Source of the DNA: Nocardioides sp. S5
GTDB taxonomy: Bacteria; Actinomycetota; Actinomycetes; Propionibacteriales; Nocardioidaceae
Direction: 5' to 3'
Length of the DNA stretch: 64,000 bases
NCBI RefSeq assembly: GCF_017310035.1
Contig: NZ_CP022296.1
Coordinates: 3,596,001-3,660,000, forward strand
Part shown: positions 17,262 through 25,702 of the stretch, piece by piece
Position numbering within the stretch: position 1 is the first letter of the stretch
How the letters are laid out: every line of letters starts with the position of its first letter
Position numbers and translations under genes: made by a program
The notes under the pieces: model-generated
Told to the model about the DNA's origin: nothing
What the model saw: the letters and a program-made list of their open reading frames with translations, nothing else
Databases searched by the model: none

Positions 17262-18818
17262 ATGGACATCATTTCGGCCTACCGCGAGGTGGGCACTTAC
17301 CGGGGAGCGGCCGAGTTGTGCGGCACGACCCACAAGACGGTGCGTCGGGTCATCGACGCCCACCAGGCCAGCAGTCGCGGCGAGCCGCCGGCGCCGCGGG
17401 TGGAGCGGGGTCGCAACTACGACTCGGTCGCCCACCTGGTCGCGGAGAAGGTCAACGACACCGTCGGCAAGATCAGCGCGAAGCGGCTGCTGCCGGCCGC
17501 GCGTGCGGCTGGGTATGAGGGGTCGGACCGGAACTTCCGGCGGCTGGTCGCGGACGCGAAGCGCGAGTGGCGCATCGGGCAGGCCCGTGCTGGCGGACGC
17601 CGACCGGCGGTGTGGACCCCGGGTGAGGTACTCGCCATCGACTGGGGCACCGAGATCGTGGCCGGCCGACGGGTGCACGTGTTCTGTGCGGTGCTGGCCT
17701 GGTCGCGCTACCGGTTCGTCCGGTTCGGCCCCGATGAGCAGCAAACCACCACCCTGGCGCTGCTGGCCGAGTGCTTCGAGGAGCTCGGCGGGGTGCCGAA
17801 GCTGGTGCTGGCCGACCGGATGGCCTGTCTGAAGGGCAACGTGGTCGCGAACGTGGTCGTCCCGGCACCGGACTACGTCCGGTTCGCCGCCCACTACCGG
17901 TTCCGGCCCGACTTCTGCCACGCGAGCGATCCGGAATCCAAGGGCATCGTGGAGAACCTCGTCGGCTACGCCAAGGACGACCTCCTCGTCCCCTTGAGGC
18001 TTGAGGACGACGCGACCGTGTGGGCAGGCGGCTATGCCGGACTGAACACCCGCGCGCGAGCCTGGTGCACGGAGGTCAACGGCCGCCGGCACAGCGAGAT
18101 CCACGCGATCCCGGACGACCGGCTGGTCACCGAGCGTGACCTGCTCGGCGAGCTGCCGTCGCTACGGCTCGAGGTGGGTCCCGCCCCGATCACCAGGAAG
18201 GTGGACAAGCTCTCCTGCATCCGATTCGGGTCCGCGCGCTACTCGGTCCCGAACCGGCTGATCGGGCGGATCGTGACGGTGCTGGTCGACGAACGCGACC
18301 GGATCCTGCGCGTGATCGAGCCGATCACCGGCGAAGTCCACGCCGAGCACGGGCTGGTGGCGCCGGGTGAGACCAGCATCGACGACGCCCACTACGACCG
18401 GCCCCGACCGGCCACACCCGAGCGTCGGGCGCGGGGCCGGACCGTGGCCGAGAAGCAGTTCTTGGCCCTGGGTCCAGTGGCCGAGCAGTTCCTGGTCGGT
18501 GCCGCCGCGGCCGGGGTCACCAAGCTCAACACCGAGATAGCCACGGTGCTGGACCTGGGCGCCGCCCACGGCACCGACGCACTGCAAGCGGCGCTGGAAC
18601 GTGCGGTGGCGTTCGGGAGGTGGCGTTCCGACGACGTCCGGTCGATCCTGGCCACCAACGGACACGCACCCCGACCCACCCCGGCCGGGCAGGCGCTGGT
18701 GATGACCCTGCCCACCGTCCCGACCCGAACGCTGGACGCCTACCGGATCAATCCCGACGCCCGACCAGCCGCAGGACCGCTCCTGGACGAAGCCGTGGAC
18801 GGCGGTGACGTGTCGTGA
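17262..18818 (+). CDS. istA: IS21 transposase IstA (second subgroup)
   Basis: A 518-residue transposase starting MDIISAYREVGTYRGAAELC at an ATG preceded by AGAGAGAA. The N-terminal HTH (GTTHKTVRRVIDAH) is followed by a DDE integrase core with VLAIDWGTEI, LVLADRMACL and SDPESKGIVENLVGYAKDD. A longer GTG start upstream is possible but lacks family-like sequence. Confidence 0.92.
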   Translation: MDIISAYREVGTYRGAAELCGTTHKTVRRVIDAHQASSRGEPPAPRVERGRNYDSVAHLVAEKVNDTVGKISAKRLLPAARAAGYEGSDRNFRRLVADAKREWRIGQARAGGRRPAVWTPGEVLAIDWGTEIVAGRRVHVFCAVLAWSRYRFVRFGPDEQQTTTLALLAECFEELGGVPKLVLADRMACLKGNVVANVVVPAPDYVRFAAHYRFRPDFCHASDPESKGIVENLVGYAKDDLLVPLRLEDDATVWAGGYAGLNTRARAWCTEVNGRRHSEIHAIPDDRLVTERDLLGELPSLRLEVGPAPITRKVDKLSCIRFGSARYSVPNRLIGRIVTVLVDERDRILRVIEPITGEVHAEHGLVAPGETSIDDAHYDRPRPATPERRARGRTVAEKQFLALGPVAEQFLVGAAAAGVTKLNTEIATVLDLGAAHGTDALQAALERAVAFGRWRSDDVRSILATNGHAPRPTPAGQALVMTLPTVPTRTLDAYRINPDARPAAGPLLDEAVDGGDVS

Positions 18819-19594
18819 CCGCCACGACCCCGCCGCCGCTGGCCACCGACCTGAACGACGGACTGAAGCGGCTCAAGATGGCCGCGATGCGCCGCCTGGC
18901 ACCCGAGCTGCTCCTCACCGCGAAGACCCAACGCTGGAACCCCGAGGAGTTCCTCCGCACCCTCATCGAGGCCGAGATCGCCTCACGTGATGAGTCCAAC
19001 CGGCGTACCCGGATGCGACAAGCCGGCTTCCCGGTCACCAAACGACTCGAGGAGTTCGACGTCGCCGCATCCTCGATCCCACCGGCCACGTTCGACTACC
19101 TCGCCAGCCTGGAGTGGATCCGCGCCGCCGAGAACGTGTGCCTGATCGGGCCCGCCGGGACGGGGAAGTCACACACCCTGATCGCACTCGGGATCGCGGC
19201 AGTCGAAACAGGTCACCGGGTCCGTTACTTCACCGCCGCCGAACTCGTCGAGACCCTCTACCGCGGGCTGGCCGACAACTCCGTCGGGAAGGTCATCGAG
19301 AACCTGCTGCGCCACGACCTGCTCCTGGTCGACGAGCTCGGGTTCGCGCCGCTGGACGACACCGGCGCGCAGCTGCTGTTCCGGTTCGTCGCGGCTGCCT
19401 ACGAACGCCGCTCGCTCGGGATCGCGTCCCACTGGCCCTTCGAGTCCTGGGGACGGTTCCTGCCCGAGCACACCACCGCGGTCAGCATGCTCGACCGGCT
19501 CCTGCACCACTGCCACACCGTCGTCACCGACGGCGACTCCTACCGAATGAAACAGGCCCGAGCGAACGGAGGAACCCGCCTCAAGAGCAACTGA
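18815..19594 (+). CDS. istB: IS21 helper ATPase IstB (second subgroup)
   Basis: A 259-residue AAA+ ATPase with Walker A LIGPAGTGKSHTLIALG and Walker B LLLVDELGFAPLDD. The GTG start overlaps the istA stop (GTGA), so the pair is translationally coupled. The C-terminal DRLLHHCHTVVTDGDSYRMK is the usual IstB ending. Confidence 0.92.
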   Translation: MTATTPPPLATDLNDGLKRLKMAAMRRLAPELLLTAKTQRWNPEEFLRTLIEAEIASRDESNRRTRMRQAGFPVTKRLEEFDVAASSIPPATFDYLASLEWIRAAENVCLIGPAGTGKSHTLIALGIAAVETGHRVRYFTAAELVETLYRGLADNSVGKVIENLLRHDLLLVDELGFAPLDDTGAQLLFRFVAAAYERRSLGIASHWPFESWGRFLPEHTTAVSMLDRLLHHCHTVVTDGDSYRMKQARANGGTRLKSN

Positions 19595-19880
19595 GAACCC
19601 ACGAGGGGTGGGGACTTTCAGTTGGCCACCAGTGGGGACCACGACTTGGCCATTGACAGGGGGTAGGCGACACGCGCCGCTGAGCTGACCCGGAGATGGG
19701 TCGAGACCTTCCAAAGTTTGGTGCGACCAAGCAACCGAACCGGAAGGCCTCGACGATGTCGCAGCCTACGGCGTGCGATCGCGCGCGTTCGTGTCCAGAT
19801 CCGTCCTACTGCCAGTGAAGTGCCCCCGCTAGCCCGGACACCTTGAGTGAGGCGACGATGGTCGCCCGAGAGGAGTCCCT

Positions 19881-20168
19881 GTGCCTGCACCGAAGAGTCC
19901 TGAGTTCCGTCGTCGAGCAGTCGAGCTGGCGCGGCTGCGTGAGAAGCCGATCGCTCAGATCGCGAAGGATCTCGGCATTGCCGAGTCCGGTCTGCGTCGC
20001 TGGATGAAGCAGGCCGACATCGACGACGGCGTCCAAGACGGCCTGACCTCTGATGAGCGGGCCGAGCTGGTCCAGCTGCGCCGTGACAAGCGGGTGCTCG
20101 AGATGGAGATCGAGATCTTGAAGCGGGCCAGTGCCTACTTCGCTCGGGAGAACGTGCTCCCAAAATAG
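19881..20168 (+). CDS. IS3-family transposase orfA
   Basis: A 95-residue protein: a helix-turn-helix (PIAQIAKDLGIAESGLRRWM) and a C-terminal coiled coil (RRDKRVLEMEIEILKRASAY). It provides end recognition, usually as part of an OrfAB fusion made by programmed frameshifting. GTG start. It ends at the orfB start. Confidence 0.92.
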   Translation: MPAPKSPEFRRRAVELARLREKPIAQIAKDLGIAESGLRRWMKQADIDDGVQDGLTSDERAELVQLRRDKRVLEMEIEILKRASAYFARENVLPK

Positions 20169-21066
20169 TGTTCCCGGTAGTCCAGGAGCTTGCCGCGGAC
20201 GGTGTTCCGGTCGCGGTGACCTGCCGGGTGCTGAACGTCTCGACCTCGGGCTACTACGAATGGGCGCGGCGCCGAGCGAGCCGTCGTGACCTCGAGCAGG
20301 CCTACCTGATGGCCGCGATCCACGACGTGCACGCCGCCTCCTACGGCACCTACGGCCACCGCCGGGTCCATGCCGAGCTGACCATGGGCCGGCGTCTGGA
20401 GGTCAGCCACGGCCGTGTCGAGCGACTGATGCGCTCCACCGGCCTGCAGGGCGTGCACCGACGCAGGCTGCGGGGCTGCACCCGCCGCGATCAGGCCGCG
20501 ACACCATCGGAGGACCTGGTCGAGCGGAACTTCCGCCCCGATGCCCCAGACAGGCTCTACGTCGCCGACGTGACCCAGCACCGCACAGGTGAGGGGTGGT
20601 TGTACTTCGCGGTCGTCATCGACTGCTTCAGCCGCCGCGTCGTGGGCTGGTCGATCGCGGACCACATCCGCTCCGAGCTGGTGGTCGATGCGTTGCAGAT
20701 GGCGATCTGGAACCGTCGCCCACCGGCCGGGGCGGTCCATCACAGCGACCACGGGTCGACCTACACCAGCTGGGCCTTCGGTCACCGGCTGCGCGAAGCA
20801 GGGTTGCTCGGATCGATGGGCACGATCGGCGACTGTTTCGACAACTCCGTGGCCGAGAGCTTCTTCGCGACCCTGCAGACCGAGCTGCTCGACCGCTCGA
20901 CCTGGCCGACCCGTGAAGTCCTGGCGAACGCGATCTTCAGCTTCGTCACGGCTTCTACAACCCGCGCCGGCGTCACTCGACGCTCGGCTACCTCAGCCCC
21001 GCCGACTACGAGACCCAGCACGCATTGAGGACGCCTGCTGGACCCCCAAGCGAGACCGCTGCATGA
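20168..21066 (+). pseudogene. IS3-family transposase orfB with a 3' frameshift
   Basis: The rve integrase core is intact in frame (LYVADVTQHRTGEGWLYFAV, AVHHSDHGSTYTSW, GDCFDNSVAESFFATLQTEL). After ANAIFSFV the frame is off by one: the usual ending FYNPRRRHSTLGYLSPADYE is encoded in the next frame, up to a stop at 21066. As written, translation ends at 21028 with an unrelated tail. The catalytic Glu precedes the shift, so residual function is uncertain. Confidence 0.82.
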
Positions 21067-22404
21067 TCAGATCCACCCAACCCCAGTAGTCCGGGGAACC
21101 GGGGGCACTTCACAGCGCTGCGATCTCCTCGTGGGCCTGGAGGGGTTCCACGTCATCGAGGTCACCGAGCAGCTGCGTCATCTACGCGTGGTGGTCGAGT
21201 CCGACCCCGCACCGGCGGGCTGCCACGCGTGCGGTGTGATCGCCGCGAGCCATGGCCGGCGCGAGGTCCGCCTGGTCGACGTGCCCTCCTTCGGCCGCCC
21301 GGTGCGACTTGTGTGGCGCAAGCGGACCTGGCGCTGCGTTGAGCCGAAGTGCAGGGCCGGCGGGTGGAGCGAGCAGCACGACGGGTTGGCCCGGCCGCGG
21401 GCGCTGCTCACGGTGCGGGCGTGCTGGTGGCCGATCGCTCAGATCCGTCGCGAGCACGCCTCGGTGGCTGTTCTCGCCCGCCAGTTGGGCACCTCGTGGC
21501 GCACGGTGTGGCGCTCGATCAAGCCCCTGCTCGAACAGATGGCCGCCGACCCGACCAGGTTCGACAACTTAGAGGTCTTGGGCGTCGATGAGCACATCTG
21601 GCACCACGTCTCGACCAAGCCCGTCGACCAGGGTGGACGTGGGCCGAAGGAGCTGACCGGGATGGTCGACCTGAGCCGTGACCAGCACGGACGCGTCCGC
21701 GCCCGGCTCCTCGCCTCGTCCCGGGACGATCCGGGAAGGCTTACGCCGACTGGCTCGCTGAGCGCGGTCAGGGGTTCCGCGCCGGTGTGAAGATCGCGGC
21801 CCTGGACCCGTTCCAGGGCTACAAGAGCGCGATCAATGACCAGCTCGAGGACGCCGTCGCAGTCCTCGACGCCTTCCATGTCGTCAAGCTCGGCACCGCC
21901 GCGGTCGATGAGTGCCGCCGCCGGATCCAGCAGGAGACCCTCGGCCACCGTGGCCGCAAGGGCGACCCGCTCTACGGCATCCAGAAGCTCCTACGCGCCG
22001 GTGCGGAGAAGCTCACCGACAAGCAATGGACCAGGTTCGAGAACGCGATCGCCGCCCGCCTCGAGGAGCACCTGGTCGTCTACGTTGCGTCGTGCGCCCA
22101 GCAGCTCCGCTCGGCCTACCGCCACCCCAACACCGCCGAGGGCCGCAAGATCGCCGAGAAGGTCCTCGCCACGTTCGCGTCCTGCCCGATCCCCGAGATC
22201 GCCCGCCTGGGCCGCACGTTGAAGCGCTGGCGGCAGGCGTTCCTGGCCTACTTCGACACCGCCCGCTCGAACAACGGCGGCACCGAAGCCATGAACGGCC
22301 TCATCGAGCTCCACCGCGTCGCCCGCGGGTTCCGCAACCGCGAGAGCTACCGCCTTCGGATGCTGCTGATCGGGGGCGGACTCGCCAGCCCCCACCTCAG
22401 GTAA

Positions 22405-22741
22405 TAAGAGCCTGATAACCGGGCTCATCCGCGCATCGACCGCCATCCCGGTAGCGCGCTTCCCGAGGCTTGTCGTGGTGCGCCTGGGCGCTGCCATGGC
22501 TCTCAATCACGACAGATCCGAGGGGCACCCCAGAACCTCTACCAGACCCAGGCGATTCACTTGCAGAGCTGATCCCCGAGGGACTGCTGGCGGGCCACCG
22601 CACCACCGGAGAACAGCCTCAGCCGCGCACTCGGCGAAACCGCGGCAGCAGCGAGTCCCCGGGCCACCCCTGGGCGCGACCGTGCCATTGACCAACTACT
22701 GGTCCTCGGGGTCGCCGGCGATCCCGCAACCTGAGCAACCG
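22405..22741. other. No gene recognised; probable ISL3 right end and flank
   Basis: The first bases after the transposase stop (TAATAAGAGCC, inverse GGCTCTTATTA) resemble an ISL3 terminus. The rest has no open frame with protein-like composition and no motif. It lies beyond the 3' end of the convergent TetR gene. Confidence 0.45.
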
Positions 22742-23368
22742 TCACGTCGCGATTCCCTGCTTCGGCGTGATGGGAAGCCCGAGGCACCTGAGTCCCACCT
22801 CAGTGATCTTCCGGGCGGTGTCCGCCCGGGACCTGGTCGGTAGGGCGAGGTGGCTCACGGTGAGCCGCACCAGGGCTTCGGCGGCGTCGGACACCTCATC
22901 CGCCCGCAAACCGGCCACGTGGGAGGTGAGCCACCGGGCCAGGGAGCCGGACGCGAGCTCCAACAGCTGCGCAGACGTGGTGAGGAGGGGGAGGATGCCC
23001 GTGGCGGGTGGTGGGGAATCGCGGTTGGAGATCAGGACCGCTCTAAGCAAGGGACTGTTCTCGGCCTCCTCCAGCACGAAGCCCACCGACGCCGCGAGGC
23101 CGCTTGAAGCGTCGGAGCCGTGATGCGCGAGCACGTTCTCGATGCCCTCGATGAAGCGCGCCGCCTCCCTCAGGACGACGGCTTCCCCCAAACCGGGCTT
23201 GTCGCCGAACTCCTTGTACAGCAGTGCGCGCGAGACGCCGACCGCCTCGGCGATCTCGCCCATGCGCACCCGCTCCCAGCCCCGCTCAGCGATCAGGTCA
23301 TGGGCAGTCTCCAGCACCGCTGCACGAACGTGCTCGCGATAGCGTTCTCGCATGGAGGGGGACGACAT
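22742..23368 (-). CDS. TetR-family transcriptional regulator
   Basis: A 208-residue regulator starting MSSPSMRERYREHVRAAVLE, with HTH MGEIAEAVGVSRALLYKEFG near residues 36-55. The C-terminal helical domain is of the type found in actinobacterial fatty-acid-related TetRs. The start was placed just downstream of an inverted repeat. It is divergent from the BtrH-like gene, which it probably controls together with itself. Confidence 0.9.
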   Translation of the reverse strand: MSSPSMRERYREHVRAAVLETAHDLIAERGWERVRMGEIAEAVGVSRALLYKEFGDKPGLGEAVVLREAARFIEGIENVLAHHGSDASSGLAASVGFVLEEAENSPLLRAVLISNRDSPPPATGILPLLTTSAQLLELASGSLARWLTSHVAGLRADEVSDAAEALVRLTVSHLALPTRSRADTARKITEVGLRCLGLPITPKQGIAT

Positions 23369-23388
23369 GGTGGACAGAGTATCGACAA

Positions 23389-23404
23389 TGTCCGACTGCG
23401 GACA
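23389..23404. promoter_or_regulatory. Inverted repeat TGTCCG-ACTG-CGGACA, likely TetR operator
   Basis: Perfect 6-base arms with a 4-base spacer, 21 bases upstream of the TetR start and in the divergent promoter region shared with the BtrH-like gene. Placement supports autoregulation. Confidence 0.65.
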
Positions 23405-23491
23405 CGCGTCAACTGGGCCGCGTGATGACATTCTCAGGGCGGTGCCTTAGGTTTGAACAAAAGTCACTAGTTGTCTCCAGAAGGAAGCCTC

Positions 23492-24568
23492 ATGGTCAAC
23501 TCGAGCGACACCGAAGTGGTCGAGTACCCGCACCGACGCGGCGGCCACTGCGGCTCCGGAGCCATGCGGGACCTCCTGGAGTGGGCCGGACTCGGTTGGG
23601 AGGGCCCCCCTGACGAAGGCCTTGTCTTTGCCCTGAGCGGCGCCTTGGATCTCTCCTACGTCAGGGACGCGGCACTCATGCCACCGGTATACCTCGTCGG
23701 GCGGGGAGGCGACCTGGAGACGGACCTCCCGACGCGACTGGGCGCCGAGGTCTCCGTGCATGCGACGGACGACCCACAGGAGGGCTGGGCGTGGGTGCGC
23801 GACGCCGTGCGCGAGGGCCGTCCCGCCTTGGTGTGGGCCGACATCGCGGAACTTCCCTACCTCCGCGTACGCCTGCAGATGAGTCGCCACGACATCGTCG
23901 TCATCGGTTATGACGACGAGCAGCAGGTCGCGCACGTCGTCGACAACGACCGGGAAGAGGTGCAGCTCGTGCCCTACCCGGCACTGGCCCGAGCCCGGTC
24001 CTCGCAGGGGTTCCCGGTCCCGACGCGTCACACCTACTTCGACATCGCCTGGCCCGACCGGCTGCCCGACCTGTCAGAGATCGCGCAGGCGGCGTTCGCC
24101 CAGGCGGCGGCTGCGATGACTAGCTCCACCGGCAGCTCTATCGTCACCGGAAGGGATGCGGCGGTCGGGGCCACCGGACTGGCCGCCGTCGACCTCTTCG
24201 CCGAGGACCTCGCTCGATGGCCAGAGGTCTTCCCCGACGACATCCTGGACCTGGTCCTCCAAGGACTCAGCGCCTTCGTCGAGAAGGCCGGCACCGGCGG
24301 CGGGCTGTTCCGCCGACTGCTCTCCAGCGGCGCCGCCGACATCGTGCGCCTGACCGGGGACGCGCGGGCGAGCGAGGTCGCCGCCGCTGCGCACCTGTGC
24401 GCGGAAACATGGTCCCTCATCGCGTCGCTGGCCCGTCAGGACGGCCCAGCACGAGAGCGCGTGGAGCAGGCAGCTCGCTCGGCCGCCGTACTCCCCTCGC
24501 TCGAGCGGGACCTCGTCACCGCCCTCGAGATCGCGGGGGCGCGCCAGAACCTCGGGACCGCCACCTGA
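23492..24568 (+). CDS. BtrH-like protein (BtrH_N and DUF4872 domains)
   Basis: A 358-residue intact protein. The N-terminal half is a cysteine-hydrolase/acyltransferase-like domain with Cys in RGGHCGSGAMRDLLEW (near residue 20), His in SRHDIVVIGYDD and Asp in HVVDNDREEV. The C-terminal half is helical, with a conserved EKAGTGGGLFRRLLSS segment. The founder BtrH transfers an acyl group from carrier protein to an aminoglycoside amine. There is no aminoglycoside cluster here, so the acceptor is unknown. An AGAAGGAAG ribosome site precedes the ATG. Its stop overlaps the start of the transglutaminase-like gene (TGATG). Confidence 0.85.
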   Translation: MVNSSDTEVVEYPHRRGGHCGSGAMRDLLEWAGLGWEGPPDEGLVFALSGALDLSYVRDAALMPPVYLVGRGGDLETDLPTRLGAEVSVHATDDPQEGWAWVRDAVREGRPALVWADIAELPYLRVRLQMSRHDIVVIGYDDEQQVAHVVDNDREEVQLVPYPALARARSSQGFPVPTRHTYFDIAWPDRLPDLSEIAQAAFAQAAAAMTSSTGSSIVTGRDAAVGATGLAAVDLFAEDLARWPEVFPDDILDLVLQGLSAFVEKAGTGGGLFRRLLSSGAADIVRLTGDARASEVAAAAHLCAETWSLIASLARQDGPARERVEQAARSAAVLPSLERDLVTALEIAGARQNLGTAT

Positions 24569-25239
24569 TGAGGGGCAAGCTCGATCCTCGGCAGGCCCTG
24601 GCCCCGAGCCGGTTCGTCGACAGCGACCACCCTGACGTCCGGGACTTCACCAAGTCCGTCGTGGGTGGCATCCGGGATCCTCGAGAACGGACGGGACTGC
24701 TGTTCACCGCGGTCCGGGACCGGCTCCGCTACGACCCCTACAGCGTCACCACCGAACCCCCTGACTACCAGGCCAGCGCGATCCTCGACGGTGGCCCCAC
24801 GTGGTGCGTGCCCAAGGCGGTACTGCTCACCGCGAGTCTGCGCGCTGCGGGGATCCCGGCAGTGCTCGGATTCTCCGACGTGCGCAACCACCTCAACAGC
24901 GCCGCGCTGCTGGAGCTGATGGGCACGGATCTGTTCGTGTTCCACGGGTGGAGCGCGGTGTACGTCGACGGCCAGTGGCGCAAGGGGTCGCCGGCCTTCA
25001 ACTCCGAGCTGTGCCGTCGCTTCGGAGTACCCCCGTTGGAGTTCGACGGGTCGCAGGACGCGTTGCTCCATGCAGCCGACGGCGCCGGCCGACGTCACAT
25101 GGAGTACGTCCGCGAACGGGGCATGTTCGTGGACCTGCCGTTCGACGGCCTCATGGCAACGCTGCTGGAGACCTACGGTTCCGCCATGGTGCGCGGCTCC
25201 GACACCCCGCGCCCCCAGGATCCCCGCTTCCGGTCGTGA
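24568..25239 (+). CDS. Transglutaminase-like cysteine protease-fold protein
   Basis: A 223-residue protein. It shows the transglutaminase-core pattern: WCVPKAVLLTASLRAAGIPA (nucleophile Cys near residue 76), then a His in VFHGWSAVYVDGQW and a polar residue in GSPAFN completing the triad. A longer upstream frame exists but overlaps the BtrH-like gene; the ATG at the TGATG overlap is preferred. The product may cleave or form an amide. A paralogue lies at 40731-41429. Coupling to the BtrH-like gene suggests the two act on the same acyl or peptidyl substrate (inference). Confidence 0.85.
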   Translation: MRGKLDPRQALAPSRFVDSDHPDVRDFTKSVVGGIRDPRERTGLLFTAVRDRLRYDPYSVTTEPPDYQASAILDGGPTWCVPKAVLLTASLRAAGIPAVLGFSDVRNHLNSAALLELMGTDLFVFHGWSAVYVDGQWRKGSPAFNSELCRRFGVPPLEFDGSQDALLHAADGAGRRHMEYVRERGMFVDLPFDGLMATLLETYGSAMVRGSDTPRPQDPRFRS

Positions 25240-25248
25240 ACGCCCATC

Positions 25249-25598
25249 TCACTGGAGGAGTCTCCCGTTGCGCGCCGCGCTCACCGCCTCGCCGCACCCG
25301 GCGCGGCCGGCGGCGCGGTCGACCTCGACGTGCCCCGCGGCACGGAACCACCTGCCCACGACCGGCTTGTTGAAGAGGCTGTCCTTGGCCGAAACCGTGG
25401 CACCCGCCACCTCGGCCAGCACCATCTCCGCGACCAGCAACGGGTCAAGGTGCGAGACGTGGTTGGCAGCCAGCACGACGCCACCGACCCCGGGAATGCC
25501 CTATGACCCGCGCCAGTCAGGCGTCGCAGCACCACCAGGGCCGCTTTGCAGACCGCCACTGCCAGCCAGTCCACGTCGGTCCTGGTGCGTCGATCCAC
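25249..25598 (-). pseudogene. Fragment of a PlsC-type lysophospholipid acyltransferase
   Basis: The N-terminus (DVDWLAVAVCKAALVVLRRL) is in one frame; the acyltransferase motif GVVLAANHVSHLDPLL (NHxxxD) with SAKDSLFNKPVVGRWFRAAG is in another. A frameshift near 25500 separates them. The protein then ends early after VDRAAGRAG and lacks the FPEGT block. It is convergent with the transglutaminase-like gene and non-functional. Confidence 0.7.
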
Positions 25599-25702
25599 GC
25601 CGCAGAGTCAAGGTCGGCCGCACCTCGGTGATCGTAGACACCAGAGGCCGGGACGCGGCGGCAAGCCAGCGGGACGGGCAGGGCCCACGACGATGCCGGC
25701 CC

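Larger units (their letters stand above)
17047..19658 (+). mobile_element. IS21-family insertion sequence 2 (2612 bp)
   Basis: Ends begin TGTCCGTGGCCATG (left) and, reading inward, TGTCAATGGCCAAG (right). The flanking 5-bp duplication is GGGGG (17042-17046, 19659-19663). Repeated GTCCCCACTGGTGGCCA blocks lie at both ends, two near-exact and one diverged at the left. The element belongs to a different IS21 subgroup from element 1: its end repeats and its IstA/IstB are unlike. Both genes look intact. Confidence 0.92.
19816..21112 (+). mobile_element. IS3-family insertion sequence 2 (1297 bp)
   Basis: Inverted ends TGAAGTGCCCCCGCTAGC (left) and, reading inward, TGAAGTGCCCCCGGTTCC (right), each followed by a CCGGAC block. 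CAG at 19813-19815 and 21113-21115 is the 3-bp duplication. It carries orfA and orfB. It is distinct from the IS3 at 1.6-6.1 kb. Confidence 0.92.
19759..22404 (+). pseudogene. ISL3-family transposase gene split by IS3 and frameshifted
   Basis: The first 19 codons (19759-19815, MSQPTACDRARSCPDPSYCQ including the shared CAG) join in frame to RCDLLVGLEGFHVIEVTEQL when the IS3 and one CAG are removed. The zinc-binding domain (CHACGVIAASHGRREVRLVD) and first catalytic region (LEVLGVDEHIWHH) follow. A one-base loss near 21716 shifts the frame. The rest continues from about 21717 (VPGRSGKAYADWLAERGQGF, then AALDPFQGYKSA and DAFHVVKLG) to the stop at 22404. So the gene is doubly inactivated. Right-terminal sequence probably lies just after the stop; the left terminus was not resolved because IS21-2 lies against it. 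Confidence 0.85.

Noticed and set aside
24217..25239. 340-residue version of the transglutaminase-like protein
   Set aside because: The extra N-terminus overlaps the BtrH-like coding sequence in another frame. The TGATG overlap start at 24568 is consistent with coupling and with the paralogue's length.
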